A DNA stretch of 55,228 nt from Fusobacterium sp. (GTDB taxonomy: Bacteria > Fusobacteriota > Fusobacteriia > Fusobacteriales > Fusobacteriaceae), in the NCBI GenBank assembly GCA_019416865.1, contig DXWL01000012.1, positions 1 to 55,228 on the forward strand, given 5' to 3'. A model generated the notes under the pieces. It was not told where the DNA came from. It made no database searches and was given only the letters and a program-made list of their open reading frames with translations. Every line of letters starts with the position of its first letter. Positions within the stretch are counted from its first letter, which is position 1. A program made the position numbers and the translations under genes. Shown here piece after piece: positions 34,365 through 42,536 of the stretch.

Positions 34365-34393
34365 TTGACAATTATCAGATTTAGCTATATGCT
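34365..34393 (+). promoter_or_regulatory. promoter of truA
   Basis: TTGACA (34365-34370), 17 bases, TATGCT (34388-34393), about 36 bases before the truA start. Confidence 0.6.
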
Positions 34394-34428
34394 ATGTATA
34401 TGGGAATTCAATTATTTTAGGAGATTTT

Positions 34429-35166
34429 ATGAGAAATATAAAAATTTCATATTCATATGACGGCAGTGATTTTTATGGATTTCAAAGACAACCTGATAAG
34501 AGAACTGTTCAGGGAGAGCTTGAGAGAGTTTTAAATATAATTTTAAAAAGAGAAGTAAATCTCACAACAGCTGGGAGAACAGACAGAGGAGTTCATGCAA
34601 GAGTACAGGTATCAAATTTTATAATAGATTCATCTGTTACAATCCCTTTAGATAACTTAAAGAGAGCTGTAAATAAACTTCTTCCCCCTGATATAGATCT
34701 GTTTCATATTTGTGAAGAGAGGATGGATTTTAATGCTCGTTATATGCCTAAAACAAGAGCCTATGAATATATAATCACTTGGAAAAAAGATGTTTTTTCA
34801 AGAAGATATAAAACATATATTCCAAAGGCCGTTGATCCTAAAAAATTAAGTGAAATACTTTCTGTTTTAAAGGGCAGACATGATTTTAATAATTTTAGAA
34901 TAAAAGATGAAAACAATAGAACGACAGTAAGAGATATTTATAAAATAGAGGCTTATTATAAAGATGAAAATGAGATGGGAATATATATTGAGGGAAGTGC
35001 TTTTTTAAAAACTCAAGTGAGAATAATTGTAGGAACAGCTCTTGATGTATATTTCGGCAGAAAACCTGAAAACTATCTAAAACTTCTTTTAAATGAGCCG
35101 AATAAACCTAGAAAAATAGAGGTTGCAGAGCCTGGAGGGCTTTATCTTACAAAGGTGGAATATTAG
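34429..35166 (+). CDS. truA: tRNA pseudouridine(38-40) synthase TruA
   Basis: It converts uridines 38-40 in the anticodon arm of tRNAs to pseudouridine. The catalytic aspartate is Asp52 in AGRTDRGVHA. Other family segments are YDGSDFYGFQRQP, DFNARY, RAYEYII, GRHDFNNFR and IEGSAFLKTQVR. The 245 residues are the normal length. It lies just downstream of six tRNA genes. The acetyltransferase gene follows after 8 bases, so the two are co-transcribed. Confidence 0.95.
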   Translation: MRNIKISYSYDGSDFYGFQRQPDKRTVQGELERVLNIILKREVNLTTAGRTDRGVHARVQVSNFIIDSSVTIPLDNLKRAVNKLLPPDIDLFHICEERMDFNARYMPKTRAYEYIITWKKDVFSRRYKTYIPKAVDPKKLSEILSVLKGRHDFNNFRIKDENNRTTVRDIYKIEAYYKDENEMGIYIEGSAFLKTQVRIIVGTALDVYFGRKPENYLKLLLNEPNKPRKIEVAEPGGLYLTKVEY

Positions 35167-35174
35167 GAGAAAGT

Positions 35175-35621
35175 ATGAGAATTGTAGAGGTATCCATAGA
35201 GGATGAAGATATAATGGATGGAATAGTGGAGATGGAAAAATCCACTTTTGGAAGATTTGGCGGAGTAAATCTTTGGATATTGAAGCCCATTGTAAAATTT
35301 GGAAGAGTATTTGCAGTAGTTGAAAAAGGTGTGGTTATAGGGGCAGCTGAATTTATGGTAGCTTTTGACAGACCAGAGGTCTTTCTTTATGGATTTTCTG
35401 TAATGGAAAAATATCGTGAACAGGGGATAGGGACAAATCTTCTTGTTCATTGTGAAAATTATTTTAAAAACTATGGAATAGAGGTAGTATCTCTTACAGT
35501 TGATCCTAAAAATGAAAAAGCGATTACTCTTTATAAAAACCTTGATTATTATATAGAGTCTTTAAAAATAGATGAATATGAGCCAGGTATAGATCGTTAT
35601 GTAATGAAAAAAAATTTATAA
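35175..35621 (+). CDS. GNAT-family N-acetyltransferase
   Basis: A 148-residue acetyltransferase. The acetyl-CoA pyrophosphate-binding motif is FSVMEKYREQGIGTNLLVHC, followed by EVVSLTVDPKNEKAITLYKN, the segment typical of RimI-like members, and a final YVMKK. The acceptor substrate is not predictable; RimI-type ribosomal protein modification is one possibility. The ATG has AGGAGAA upstream and lies 8 bases after truA, indicating an operon. Confidence 0.85.
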   Translation: MRIVEVSIEDEDIMDGIVEMEKSTFGRFGGVNLWILKPIVKFGRVFAVVEKGVVIGAAEFMVAFDRPEVFLYGFSVMEKYREQGIGTNLLVHCENYFKNYGIEVVSLTVDPKNEKAITLYKNLDYYIESLKIDEYEPGIDRYVMKKNL

Positions 35622-35687
35622 AGTTTATAACTTTTCAACTAATACTTTACTTTTTTGGTATTTTTTTATATAATAAACTATAATAAT

Positions 35688-35702
35688 TACAAAATTGATT
35701 GG
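35688..35702. promoter_or_regulatory. PerR-box-like operator
   Basis: CTATAATAATTACAA matches the PerR box TTATAATNATTATAA at 12 of 14 defined positions and overlaps the -10-like TATAAT at 35689-35694. It lies 24 bases before perR, which suggests autoregulation of perR and the superoxide reductase gene. Confidence 0.65.
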
Positions 35703-35726
35703 ATTAGCTGAAAGGAGGAATGTAAG

Positions 35727-36149
35727 ATGACACATTATGTGGAAAATGTAGGGGACTATTTAAAAGAACACGGGATAAAACCATCTTATCAGAGAATGAA
35801 AATATATGAGTTCCTTTTGCAGAATAAAATACATCCTACTGTTGATACTATATATAAGGCTCTTAACAAAGATATCCCAACTCTTTCAAAAACAACAGTG
35901 TATAATACACTTAATCTGTTTATAGAAAAAGGAATTGTGAATCTTCTGGTAATAGAGGAGAATGAAACAAGATATGATGCATATTTAGAGCTTCACGGAC
36001 ATTTTAAGTGTGAAAAATGTGGAAATATCTATGATGTAGAGTTAAACGGAGATTCTCTTGATCTTGGAGGATTGGAAGGGTTTGATATAAAAGAAAAACA
36101 TATATATTTCAAGGGTATATGTGGACACTGTGCACAGGGAAAAAATTAA
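35727..36149 (+). CDS. perR: peroxide-responsive Fur-family repressor PerR
   Basis: A 140-residue Fur-family regulator: an N-terminal winged helix (about 10-80, with LSKTTVYNTLNLF as recognition region) and a C-terminal metal domain. The structural zinc cysteines are Cys95, Cys98, Cys132 and Cys135. The regulatory ligands line up with B. subtilis PerR as His36, Asp84, His90, His92 and Asp103. The aspartate at the last position, instead of the glutamate typical of Fur and Zur, supports PerR. AGGAGG precedes the ATG. A PerR-box-like site lies upstream and superoxide reductase downstream. Confidence 0.85.
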   Translation: MTHYVENVGDYLKEHGIKPSYQRMKIYEFLLQNKIHPTVDTIYKALNKDIPTLSKTTVYNTLNLFIEKGIVNLLVIEENETRYDAYLELHGHFKCEKCGNIYDVELNGDSLDLGGLEGFDIKEKHIYFKGICGHCAQGKN

Positions 36150-36193
36150 TTCTCAGAAAACACAGAGAGTTAAAATATAAAGGAGGAATAAGT

Positions 36194-36580
36194 ATGGAAA
36201 AGTTTGATATTTTTAAATCAGAATGCGGGGCAGTAGCAGAGGTTCTTTATAAGGAAAATAAAGAGTGTGTTTGTTCTGCAGAGGCAAAATTTGAAAAACT
36301 AGAAGAGCACACAGAAGATGCAGCAAAAGAAAAACATGTTCCTTTCATTGAAGAAAAAGAAAATGGGTATCTTGTAAAAGTTGGAAAAGAAACAGCACAT
36401 CCAATGTTAGATGCTCACTATATTGTTATGATTGAAATTTTAGTTGACGGAGATAAGCTTTACAGAAAGTATTTAAAACCAGGAGATGCACCTGAGGCTT
36501 TCTTTGAAGTTCCTAAAGGAGAAACAGTAAAAGCAAGAGAATACTGCAACCTTCATGGATTATGGGTAAGCATAAAATAG
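36194..36580 (+). CDS. superoxide reductase with degenerate desulforedoxin domain
   Basis: It reduces superoxide to peroxide without making oxygen, a defence typical of anaerobes. The 128 residues hold the neelaredoxin iron site: His48 in EKHVPFIE, His69 and His75 in AHPMLDAHYIV, and Cys118 with His121 in EYCNLHGLW. The N-terminal segment aligns with a desulforedoxin domain but keeps only Cys11, Cys25 and Cys27 in broken spacing, so a rubredoxin-type centre is probably absent. The ATG at 36194 follows AGGAGG; upstream frame codons overlap perR. It is 44 bases after perR and ends at a terminator. Confidence 0.88.
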   Translation: MEKFDIFKSECGAVAEVLYKENKECVCSAEAKFEKLEEHTEDAAKEKHVPFIEEKENGYLVKVGKETAHPMLDAHYIVMIEILVDGDKLYRKYLKPGDAPEAFFEVPKGETVKAREYCNLHGLWVSIK

Positions 36581-36589
36581 AAAATATAA

Positions 36590-36612
36590 AAAGAGGCTCT
36601 TAAGCCTCTTTT
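36590..36612. terminator. bidirectional terminator between convergent genes
   Basis: AAAGAGGCT (36590-36598) and AGCCTCTTT (36603-36611) around CTTA. T runs follow on both strands, so it serves both the superoxide reductase gene and the SGNH gene. Confidence 0.85.
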
Positions 36613-37195
36613 ATTTTTGGTTTATAATATCACAGATATCTTTATAATCAGGATTGTTTGTATCAGGAGTTTTGTTAAAAATAGTGTGAAAGATGGTTAT
36701 TGCAGCAAGAGCAGAACCAAGTTCAGAAGGGTGTTTATCATCTGTAAAATATAGATTTTTTTTAGGAAATTTATCAAAATATTTCCACCAAATAACACCT
36801 GCAGGAGCTACTCTCATATCAAGTTTTTTACCTGCTTCAAAATATCCCGAAGTCATATATTCCTGTTTCTCTCTTTCGCTTTTTAAAGTCCATGGCATAT
36901 AAAAAATTCCTGTACTTTTTCCTTCGATAATAAATTTTTTTAATTTTTCTGCTGACTGCAGAAGTATATCTTTATCAAAACCACTTTGAAGATGCTGAAG
37001 AACAACGTAGTCATAATCTCCATAAAGAATATTAAATCTCGTTTGAGGCTCTTTACAGTGGTAGTCAAGTCCTTTGTATCCCCTTGCTAACATTGTAACC
37101 TCTGCTTTAATATTATTTTCTCTGCATAGATTTTTAAAAATATTGGGCATATCATTAAAATATGTATGGCTGTTTCCGATAAATAAAATTTTCAT
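36611..37195 (-). CDS. SGNH/GDSL-like hydrolase
   Basis: A 194-residue protein with no signal peptide. Block I is ILFIGNSHTYFND with candidate nucleophile Ser9, and the C-terminal block V is FTDDKHPSELG with Asp152 or Asp153 and His155. These are the two ends of the SGNH catalytic triad. A Gly (ARGY near residue 39) and VVLQHLQSG may supply the oxyanion positions. Substrate (ester or acetyl group) is unknown. AGGA precedes the ATG. It is convergent with superoxide reductase and divergent from the AEC transporter. Confidence 0.75.
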   Translation of the reverse strand: MKILFIGNSHTYFNDMPNIFKNLCRENNIKAEVTMLARGYKGLDYHCKEPQTRFNILYGDYDYVVLQHLQSGFDKDILLQSAEKLKKFIIEGKSTGIFYMPWTLKSEREKQEYMTSGYFEAGKKLDMRVAPAGVIWWKYFDKFPKKNLYFTDDKHPSELGSALAAITIFHTIFNKTPDTNNPDYKDICDIINQK

Positions 37196-37277
37196 GTAAT
37201 TCCTCCATATTTTTTAAAGAACTTTTATTTTAATAAGATTTTATCACACTTTTAAACTTAAGGAAAACAAAATATAT

Positions 37278-37306
37278 TTGCATAAAAATTAGAAAATTAC
37301 TATAAT
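37278..37306 (+). promoter_or_regulatory. promoter of the AEC transporter gene
   Basis: TTGCAT (37278-37283), 17 bases, TATAAT (37301-37306), 36 bases before the start codon. Confidence 0.7.
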
Positions 37307-37341
37307 TTAAATAAAAATAAAATTAAACAGAGGTAGAGAAA

Positions 37342-38259
37342 ATGGAGATGGCATCACTACAGATACAGATATTTTTATTATTGGTTGTAGGATATCTGTT
37401 AGCAAAAAATGGATACTTTGATAAAGAAACAAGAAAACAGGTAACAAATATAATTCTTACAGTTGTTCTTCCTTGTGCAATAATAAAATCTTTTCAGCTT
37501 GAGCTTACTCGTGAGATTATAGTTTCAACAGGTGTCGTTCTTTTGATTTCAATAGGTATTCAGATTATGTGCAGTTTTCTAAGTCTGTTTATATGGAACT
37601 GGCTTGATGGAAATGAAAAAATTTGCTGCAGATATGGAACAATGGTGCCAAATGGTTCATATATGGGTATGCCTATTGTAGAGAGTGTCTATGGTTCCAT
37701 GGGGCTTTTGTATGCTTCTGTATTTCTTATTCCTCAGAGAATAGTTATGTGGTCTGCAGGAATATCTCTTTTTGCAGGGAAGGGACAGAAAAATATAATG
37801 AAGAAAGTTCTTCTTCACCCATGTATTGTAGCCATATATATAGGTGTGGCTCTTATGTTTTTGGGAGCAGCAGGGATAGTTCCTCCCAAACCAATAAACA
37901 AAACAATAGCTTCTATAGGGCAGTGTAATACAGCTCTTAGTATGTTTGTTATTGGAGGAATTTTAAGTGAGGTAAATGTAAAAGAGATTTTTAACAGAAC
38001 AGCAATAATATTTGCAGGGATTAGACTTATTGTTATTCCAATGATAATTCTTGTGTTTGTAAGATTTATTCTTCCTGTAGATGAGCTTCCTGGAAATGTA
38101 TGTGTAGTTCTTACAGGAATGCCTGCAGCAAGTGCAACAGCTATGTTGGCACAGAAATATAATGTTGATCCTGGATTTGCTTCAAAAATAATATTTGTTT
38201 CTACAGTATTTTCTTTGATAACTTTACCCCTTATAACAATTCTTTTGGAATATATATAA
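37342..38259 (+). CDS. AEC-family (auxin efflux carrier-like) transporter
   Basis: A 305-residue membrane protein with about ten hydrophobic helices, showing the AEC pattern: FLLLVVGYLLAKNGYFDKET, then TNIILTVVLPCAIIKSF, NGSYMGMPIVESVYG, a cytoplasmic break, and a final LPGNVCVVLTGMPAASATAM. The conserved broken-helix segments (LPC and TGMPAASA) fit a sodium/bile-acid-like fold. Bacterial members carry malate, malonate or other organic acids; the substrate here is not known. It may start a transcript including the permease and peptidase downstream, but there is a 97-base gap. Confidence 0.82.
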   Translation: MEMASLQIQIFLLLVVGYLLAKNGYFDKETRKQVTNIILTVVLPCAIIKSFQLELTREIIVSTGVVLLISIGIQIMCSFLSLFIWNWLDGNEKICCRYGTMVPNGSYMGMPIVESVYGSMGLLYASVFLIPQRIVMWSAGISLFAGKGQKNIMKKVLLHPCIVAIYIGVALMFLGAAGIVPPKPINKTIASIGQCNTALSMFVIGGILSEVNVKEIFNRTAIIFAGIRLIVIPMIILVFVRFILPVDELPGNVCVVLTGMPAASATAMLAQKYNVDPGFASKIIFVSTVFSLITLPLITILLEYI

Positions 38260-38356
38260 AAAAAGCTTTACTATTCACCTTTCTTGGAGTATTATTTAAG
38301 GCAAATATTATTTTTTTGATTATATTGTACTTAAAAAACAGACAGGGAGGGGTAAT

Positions 38357-39538
38357 ATGAATTTAACAGTGGCATTTTTAATTGTTTTAATAGTTCTGAC
38401 GGTAGGAGAAATTGTTTCTATGAAAACAAAAGCTTTCATACCGTCTGTTTTTGTATCTGCGGCAATATTTCTAGCTGGATTCTGGACTTTTTTTCCTGAG
38501 AATATAGTTGATCTTGCAGGATTCACAGCACCGGTAGTAACTCTTGCAATGCTTACTCTTGTTGGGCATATGGGAACAATGTTAAGCTTCAAAGAGATGG
38601 TAAGTCAATGGAAAACAGTTGCAGTTGCTTTGGGAGGAATTGCAGGAATATGTTTGGGAACTCTTACTCTTGGAAAGATGGTTTTTGGTTGGGATATGGC
38701 AGTTATTACAACACCACCTCTTACAGGAGGGCTTGTTGCAGCGATTATCATGTCTGAAGCAGCAAAAGCAAAAGGACTTGAGGCATTTGCAGTTCTTGCA
38801 ATTATAGTTTATGTAATGCAGGGATTTGCAGGATATCCTTTAACATCAATAATGCTTAAAAAAGAGGGGCAAAGACTTTTGGGAAAATACAGAGCATCAA
38901 CTAATGAAAGAAAAGGGGAGAGAGTTGAGGAACTGAAAGAGGAAGTCAGCAAATTTAGATTATTTGCACCTATGGATAAAAAATATCAAACAACATATAT
39001 GCTTTATACAAAACTTGGTGTGCTTATGGTTATGGCTCATTATATAGATGTTTTCACAGGAGGAGCAGTATCAAAATATATAGTTATGCTTATTCTGGGA
39101 ACAGTGGCAGCAGAGATAGGATTTATTGAAAGACAGCCTCTTACTCTGGCAAACAGTTTTGGATTTTTTATGACAGCACTTATGGCATTTATTTTTGCCA
39201 GTCTTTCAAAAGCAACTCCAGCAATGCTTGGACAGCTTATAGTTCCTCTTATTGGAATAATAATATTTGGAGTTATTGGTATGGCTATTATTTCTATAGC
39301 TGTTGGAAAACTTTTAGGATATACAAAAGAGATGGCGTTTTCAGTTGCTCTTACAGCCCTTTATGGATTCCCGCCAAACTATATTCTTACTCAGGAAGCG
39401 GTAAAAGCTCTTACAGAAGATGAACAGGAGAGGGAATTTTTAATGGGAGAGATGCTTCCTAAAATGCTTATAGGGGGATTTACAACAGTAACTATTGTAT
39501 CTGTTGTAATAGCCGGAGTATTTAAAAATTTATTATAG
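38357..39538 (+). CDS. multi-pass permease of unassigned family, paired with amidohydrolase
   Basis: A 393-residue membrane protein with about ten or eleven predicted helices in two halves split by a charged cytoplasmic loop (about residues 175-215). Notable segments are TTPPLTGGLVAAIIMSEAAK, GFAGYPLTSIMLKKEG and LYGFPPNYILTQEAV. The Gly/Pro-rich break in each half recalls glutamate or carboxylate symporters such as GltS, but the match is not firm. It lies 18 bases upstream of an M20 amidohydrolase with a shared transcript, suggesting it imports that enzyme's acylated amino acid or peptide substrate. GGGAGGGG precedes the ATG. Confidence 0.7.
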   Translation: MNLTVAFLIVLIVLTVGEIVSMKTKAFIPSVFVSAAIFLAGFWTFFPENIVDLAGFTAPVVTLAMLTLVGHMGTMLSFKEMVSQWKTVAVALGGIAGICLGTLTLGKMVFGWDMAVITTPPLTGGLVAAIIMSEAAKAKGLEAFAVLAIIVYVMQGFAGYPLTSIMLKKEGQRLLGKYRASTNERKGERVEELKEEVSKFRLFAPMDKKYQTTYMLYTKLGVLMVMAHYIDVFTGGAVSKYIVMLILGTVAAEIGFIERQPLTLANSFGFFMTALMAFIFASLSKATPAMLGQLIVPLIGIIIFGVIGMAIISIAVGKLLGYTKEMAFSVALTALYGFPPNYILTQEAVKALTEDEQEREFLMGEMLPKMLIGGFTTVTIVSVVIAGVFKNLL

Positions 39539-39556
39539 TATTAAGGGGGGATAGAG

Positions 39557-40723
39557 ATGTCAGTGGAAAAAAATATAGAGATGCTTGGAAAAAAATATAG
39601 TAATTATATGGTTGAAATGAGAAGATATTTTCACGAAAATCCAGAACCAAGTTCAGAGGAATATAATACATCAGCAAAAATTAAAAGTGAATTAGATAAA
39701 ATGGGAATACCTTATATTTCAATAGCAGGAACAGGGATAATCGGAACAATAACAGGAACAAAACCTGGAAAAACAGTGGCTCTTCGTGCTGATATGGATG
39801 CACTTCAAGTAAATGAATGTACAGGGCTTCCTTTTGCTTCAAAAAAAGAGGGGCTTATGCATGCTTGTGGACACGATGGGCATATAGCTTCACTTTTAGG
39901 AGCTGCAAAAATTTTAAATGAGATAAAAGATGAGATACATGGAACTGTAAAACTTTTCTTCCAACCTGCTGAAGAAACAGCACAGGGAGCAAAGAAAATG
40001 ATAGAAGAGGGAGCTCTTGAAGGGGTAGATGGAGTATTTGGAATTCACCTTTGGGCAGATATAGAACTTGGAAAAATATCTGTAGAAGCAGGACCAAGAA
40101 TGGCATCAACAGATTTGTTCAGAATTAAAGTTACAGGAAAGGGAGGACATGGTTCTCTTCCTCATCAAGGAGTAGATGCAGTTGTAGTAGGTTCAGCAAT
40201 AGTCATGAATCTTCAGTCTATTGTAAGCAGAGAGATTTCTCCTCTTGAACCAGCTGTTGTAAGTGTGGGACAAATAAAATCAGGAAGCAGATTTAATGTA
40301 ATAGCTCCTGATGCATTTATGGACGGAACAACAAGAGCTTTCAGTGCAGAAGTAAGAGGAAAATTCCACAGCATGATAGACAGAATAGCTAAAAACACAG
40401 CTGAAGCATATAGGGCAACAGCTGTAACAGAATATGAATATCTTGTACCTGTAACAATTAATGATGAAAGATGTTCTGCTATAGCAGAGGAAGCAGTAAG
40501 AGAAACTTTTGGAGAGGAAGCACTTACAAAATTCCCTAAAATTACAGGAAGTGAAGATTTCTCATATTTCAGTAATGAAAGAGAGGGAGTTCTTTGTTTT
40601 GTAGGAACAGGAACAGAAAATTATTACCCTCACCATCATCCTAAATTTGCAGTTGATGAAAGATCTTTACCAATTTCTGCTTCAATGTATGCAGCTTATG
40701 CAGTGAATTATTTGAAAAAATAA
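39557..40723 (+). CDS. M20-family amidohydrolase (N-acyl amino acid hydrolase type)
   Basis: A 388-residue zinc peptidase of the M20D group. Metal-site motifs: LRADMDALQV, HACGHDGH starting at His102, FQPAEETAQGAKKM, GIHLWADI and a late GSEDFSYFS. The dimerisation domain contains KGGHGSLPHQGVDAV. This set is typical of hippurate or N-acetyl amino acid hydrolases. It overlaps functionally with the permease just upstream (18-base gap, own GGGGGG-type ribosome site). The exact acyl substrate is unknown. Confidence 0.9.
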   Translation: MSVEKNIEMLGKKYSNYMVEMRRYFHENPEPSSEEYNTSAKIKSELDKMGIPYISIAGTGIIGTITGTKPGKTVALRADMDALQVNECTGLPFASKKEGLMHACGHDGHIASLLGAAKILNEIKDEIHGTVKLFFQPAEETAQGAKKMIEEGALEGVDGVFGIHLWADIELGKISVEAGPRMASTDLFRIKVTGKGGHGSLPHQGVDAVVVGSAIVMNLQSIVSREISPLEPAVVSVGQIKSGSRFNVIAPDAFMDGTTRAFSAEVRGKFHSMIDRIAKNTAEAYRATAVTEYEYLVPVTINDERCSAIAEEAVRETFGEEALTKFPKITGSEDFSYFSNEREGVLCFVGTGTENYYPHHHPKFAVDERSLPISASMYAAYAVNYLKK

Positions 40724-40738
40724 TAAATATAAAATATT

Positions 40739-40770
40739 AAAAAAGGAGCTGTTACAATAGCTCCTTATTT
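40739..40770. terminator. bidirectional terminator
   Basis: AAGGAGCT (40743-40750) and AGCTCCTT (40759-40766) around GTTACAAT, with A/T runs on both sides. It overlaps the stop codon of the leftward gene and closes the amidohydrolase gene from the other side. Confidence 0.8.
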
Positions 40771-41820
40771 TCTTTCAAGAGTAATGATATTATTTTCTCT
40801 GCTCTCTTCAAGAGTCATGAGTTCTGATTTATATTCCTCGTAATTTTCGCTTTCAGGAATATAGATATATACTCTTTCTTTATCAATGTTTAAAAACTTA
40901 AAATTTCCATTTTCGTTTGTAATTGTTTTATCAAGCAAAGCTCCATTTATAAGGAAAAGATAGATTTCTTGATTTTTTATAGGAAGAACATCATTTATAA
41001 CTGTTCCTGAAATAAAATATGTTTTTTTATTCAGATTAAATTTATGAATTTTTGTAGTATCTTCCCTTGTAAACCTATCAATAAATCCTGTAGGAGAAAA
41101 TCCCTCTTTAGATATTTTCATAGATGTTATCCCTTCTTCAAGAGAGGTAGAAAAATTTCCATTGATATCAGTATATATGATTTTTTCTTTTTTATTGTTT
41201 GAAATAAAAATTTTTGCCTTTTGTACAGGGATATTTTTATCACTTAAAACTTTCCCTTTTATTTTTCCTGGAGCTTTTATAAATTTTACTGGTATAGTAT
41301 AGGATTTATCAGGTTCAGAAAAATTAAAATTAATATCCTTATTGCCGACTTCATAACCAAACTGTGAACTTATAAGAGTATATCTTTCTGGGGGCAGATT
41401 TACAGAATATTTTCCATTTTCATCTGAAAAGACAGGGTACTCACGCCCTACGGAATCAACAAAAAGAAGTTTTACATTTTTAAGAGGGATATTTTTTTCA
41501 TAAATATTCCCCTCTACAAAGATACTTTTTCTGGGAACAAAAAATATATCAAAATCTCTGTCGTTTGTAATATATAGTTTTCTAAAAAGATATCTGTCTT
41601 TATTATCGTAAAATCCAAATATATATGTCCCATCTCTAAGTTTTATTTTTACATCTTTTTTATCAAATTGGATTGTATTTAAGTTTCCTATGGAATCAAT
41701 TCCAGCATTACTGTAATAAATAAATCCTGAATCTATATCAAAGTGAAAATTTATTTCCACATCTTTTGAAAAAGTGAGAGCTGTGAGAATAAAAAATATA
41801 AGTGTAATAATTTTCTTCAT
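40765..41820 (-). CDS. secreted protein with three carboxypeptidase-regulatory-like domains
   Basis: A 351-residue protein with a signal peptide (about residues 1-18, ITLIFFILTALTFS). After an unassigned beta-rich segment come three similar beta-sandwich repeats at about 99-160, 185-245 and 268-330. Each has a GxIY/GKV/GTV opening and a D/N-x-NG-N/K-F/Y turn (SDENGKYSV, TDINGNFST, TNENGNFKF). This is the carboxypeptidase-regulatory or Cna-B-like pattern seen in cell-surface and envelope proteins. There is no lipobox, so it is probably periplasmic or secreted. Function unknown. It is transcribed alone. Confidence 0.7.
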   Translation of the reverse strand: MKKIITLIFFILTALTFSKDVEINFHFDIDSGFIYYSNAGIDSIGNLNTIQFDKKDVKIKLRDGTYIFGFYDNKDRYLFRKLYITNDRDFDIFFVPRKSIFVEGNIYEKNIPLKNVKLLFVDSVGREYPVFSDENGKYSVNLPPERYTLISSQFGYEVGNKDINFNFSEPDKSYTIPVKFIKAPGKIKGKVLSDKNIPVQKAKIFISNNKKEKIIYTDINGNFSTSLEEGITSMKISKEGFSPTGFIDRFTREDTTKIHKFNLNKKTYFISGTVINDVLPIKNQEIYLFLINGALLDKTITNENGNFKFLNIDKERVYIYIPESENYEEYKSELMTLEESRENNIITLERK

Positions 41821-41972
41821 AAAATACGCTCCATAATTTTATTTTTTTCTTGTTTAACAATAAAATTATATCATTTTTCCAACTTGCAACCAATTTTATT
41901 TTAAAGTTTCTTGATTTATGTTATAATTATCATAAAAACAATATGATTATTAACAAGGGGATATAGTATAAA

Positions 41973-42536
41973 ATGGAACTATTTGATGAAAGAGAAAAAA
42001 CAGCAATCAAGTTTCAGCAAGTTCAAGTAGAGAAAAACTATTTCCTTGGTGAATTCAAAGAAAATGTTATTCTCGCTGTGAGAAAAGGGGAACTTGATGG
42101 AAAGCTTTTAAGGGAAGTTGCCTCTGCCATGAGAAGAGAGGACGCTGTCCTTTTGAAAATAAGCAGGGAGATATCTTTAAAAAAAGTAAAAATATATATA
42201 GATGAAGCTGAAAAAATAGGGATAAAATATAGACTGGTAGATGGATTATCATTTGCGGGAGATGTGGGGCTTGTAGTTGTATCAAAACTCACATTTGATA
42301 ATGAAAATAGAGATGTAATTCTTGAAAAAAGAAGTCAGCCTTATGAAGATTTGGGACTTTCTGAAATATTTTCAAAGCATGAAGGGGAAAAATTGTGTGG
42401 TAGACATTACAGAATGGTACTTGATAAAATTCCAACCTATGCAGAAAGATTTGATAAGCTCGATATTTTTGATAGACTGCTGGGGAAAAGATGTCCTATA
42501 TGTGAAGCTGAAAAGAAAGGAAATAAAGAGGAATGA
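41973..42536 (+). CDS. DUF1694 (YueI-like) protein with C-terminal CxxC
   Basis: A 187-residue cytosolic protein. Residues about 24-110 (YFLGEFKENVILAVRKGELD, YIDEAEKIGIKYRLVD, GDVGLVVVSK) fit the DUF1694 pattern of B. subtilis YueI, whose function is unknown. The C-terminal third is not part of that domain and ends with RCPICEAEKKG, a single CxxC. Its last codons overlap the murA start (ATGA), so translation is coupled, and it heads the murA-rlmB-sigma operon. The ATG has no strong ribosome site (AGGGGATA). Confidence 0.65.
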   Translation: MELFDEREKTAIKFQQVQVEKNYFLGEFKENVILAVRKGELDGKLLREVASAMRREDAVLLKISREISLKKVKIYIDEAEKIGIKYRLVDGLSFAGDVGLVVVSKLTFDNENRDVILEKRSQPYEDLGLSEIFSKHEGEKLCGRHYRMVLDKIPTYAERFDKLDIFDRLLGKRCPICEAEKKGNKEE

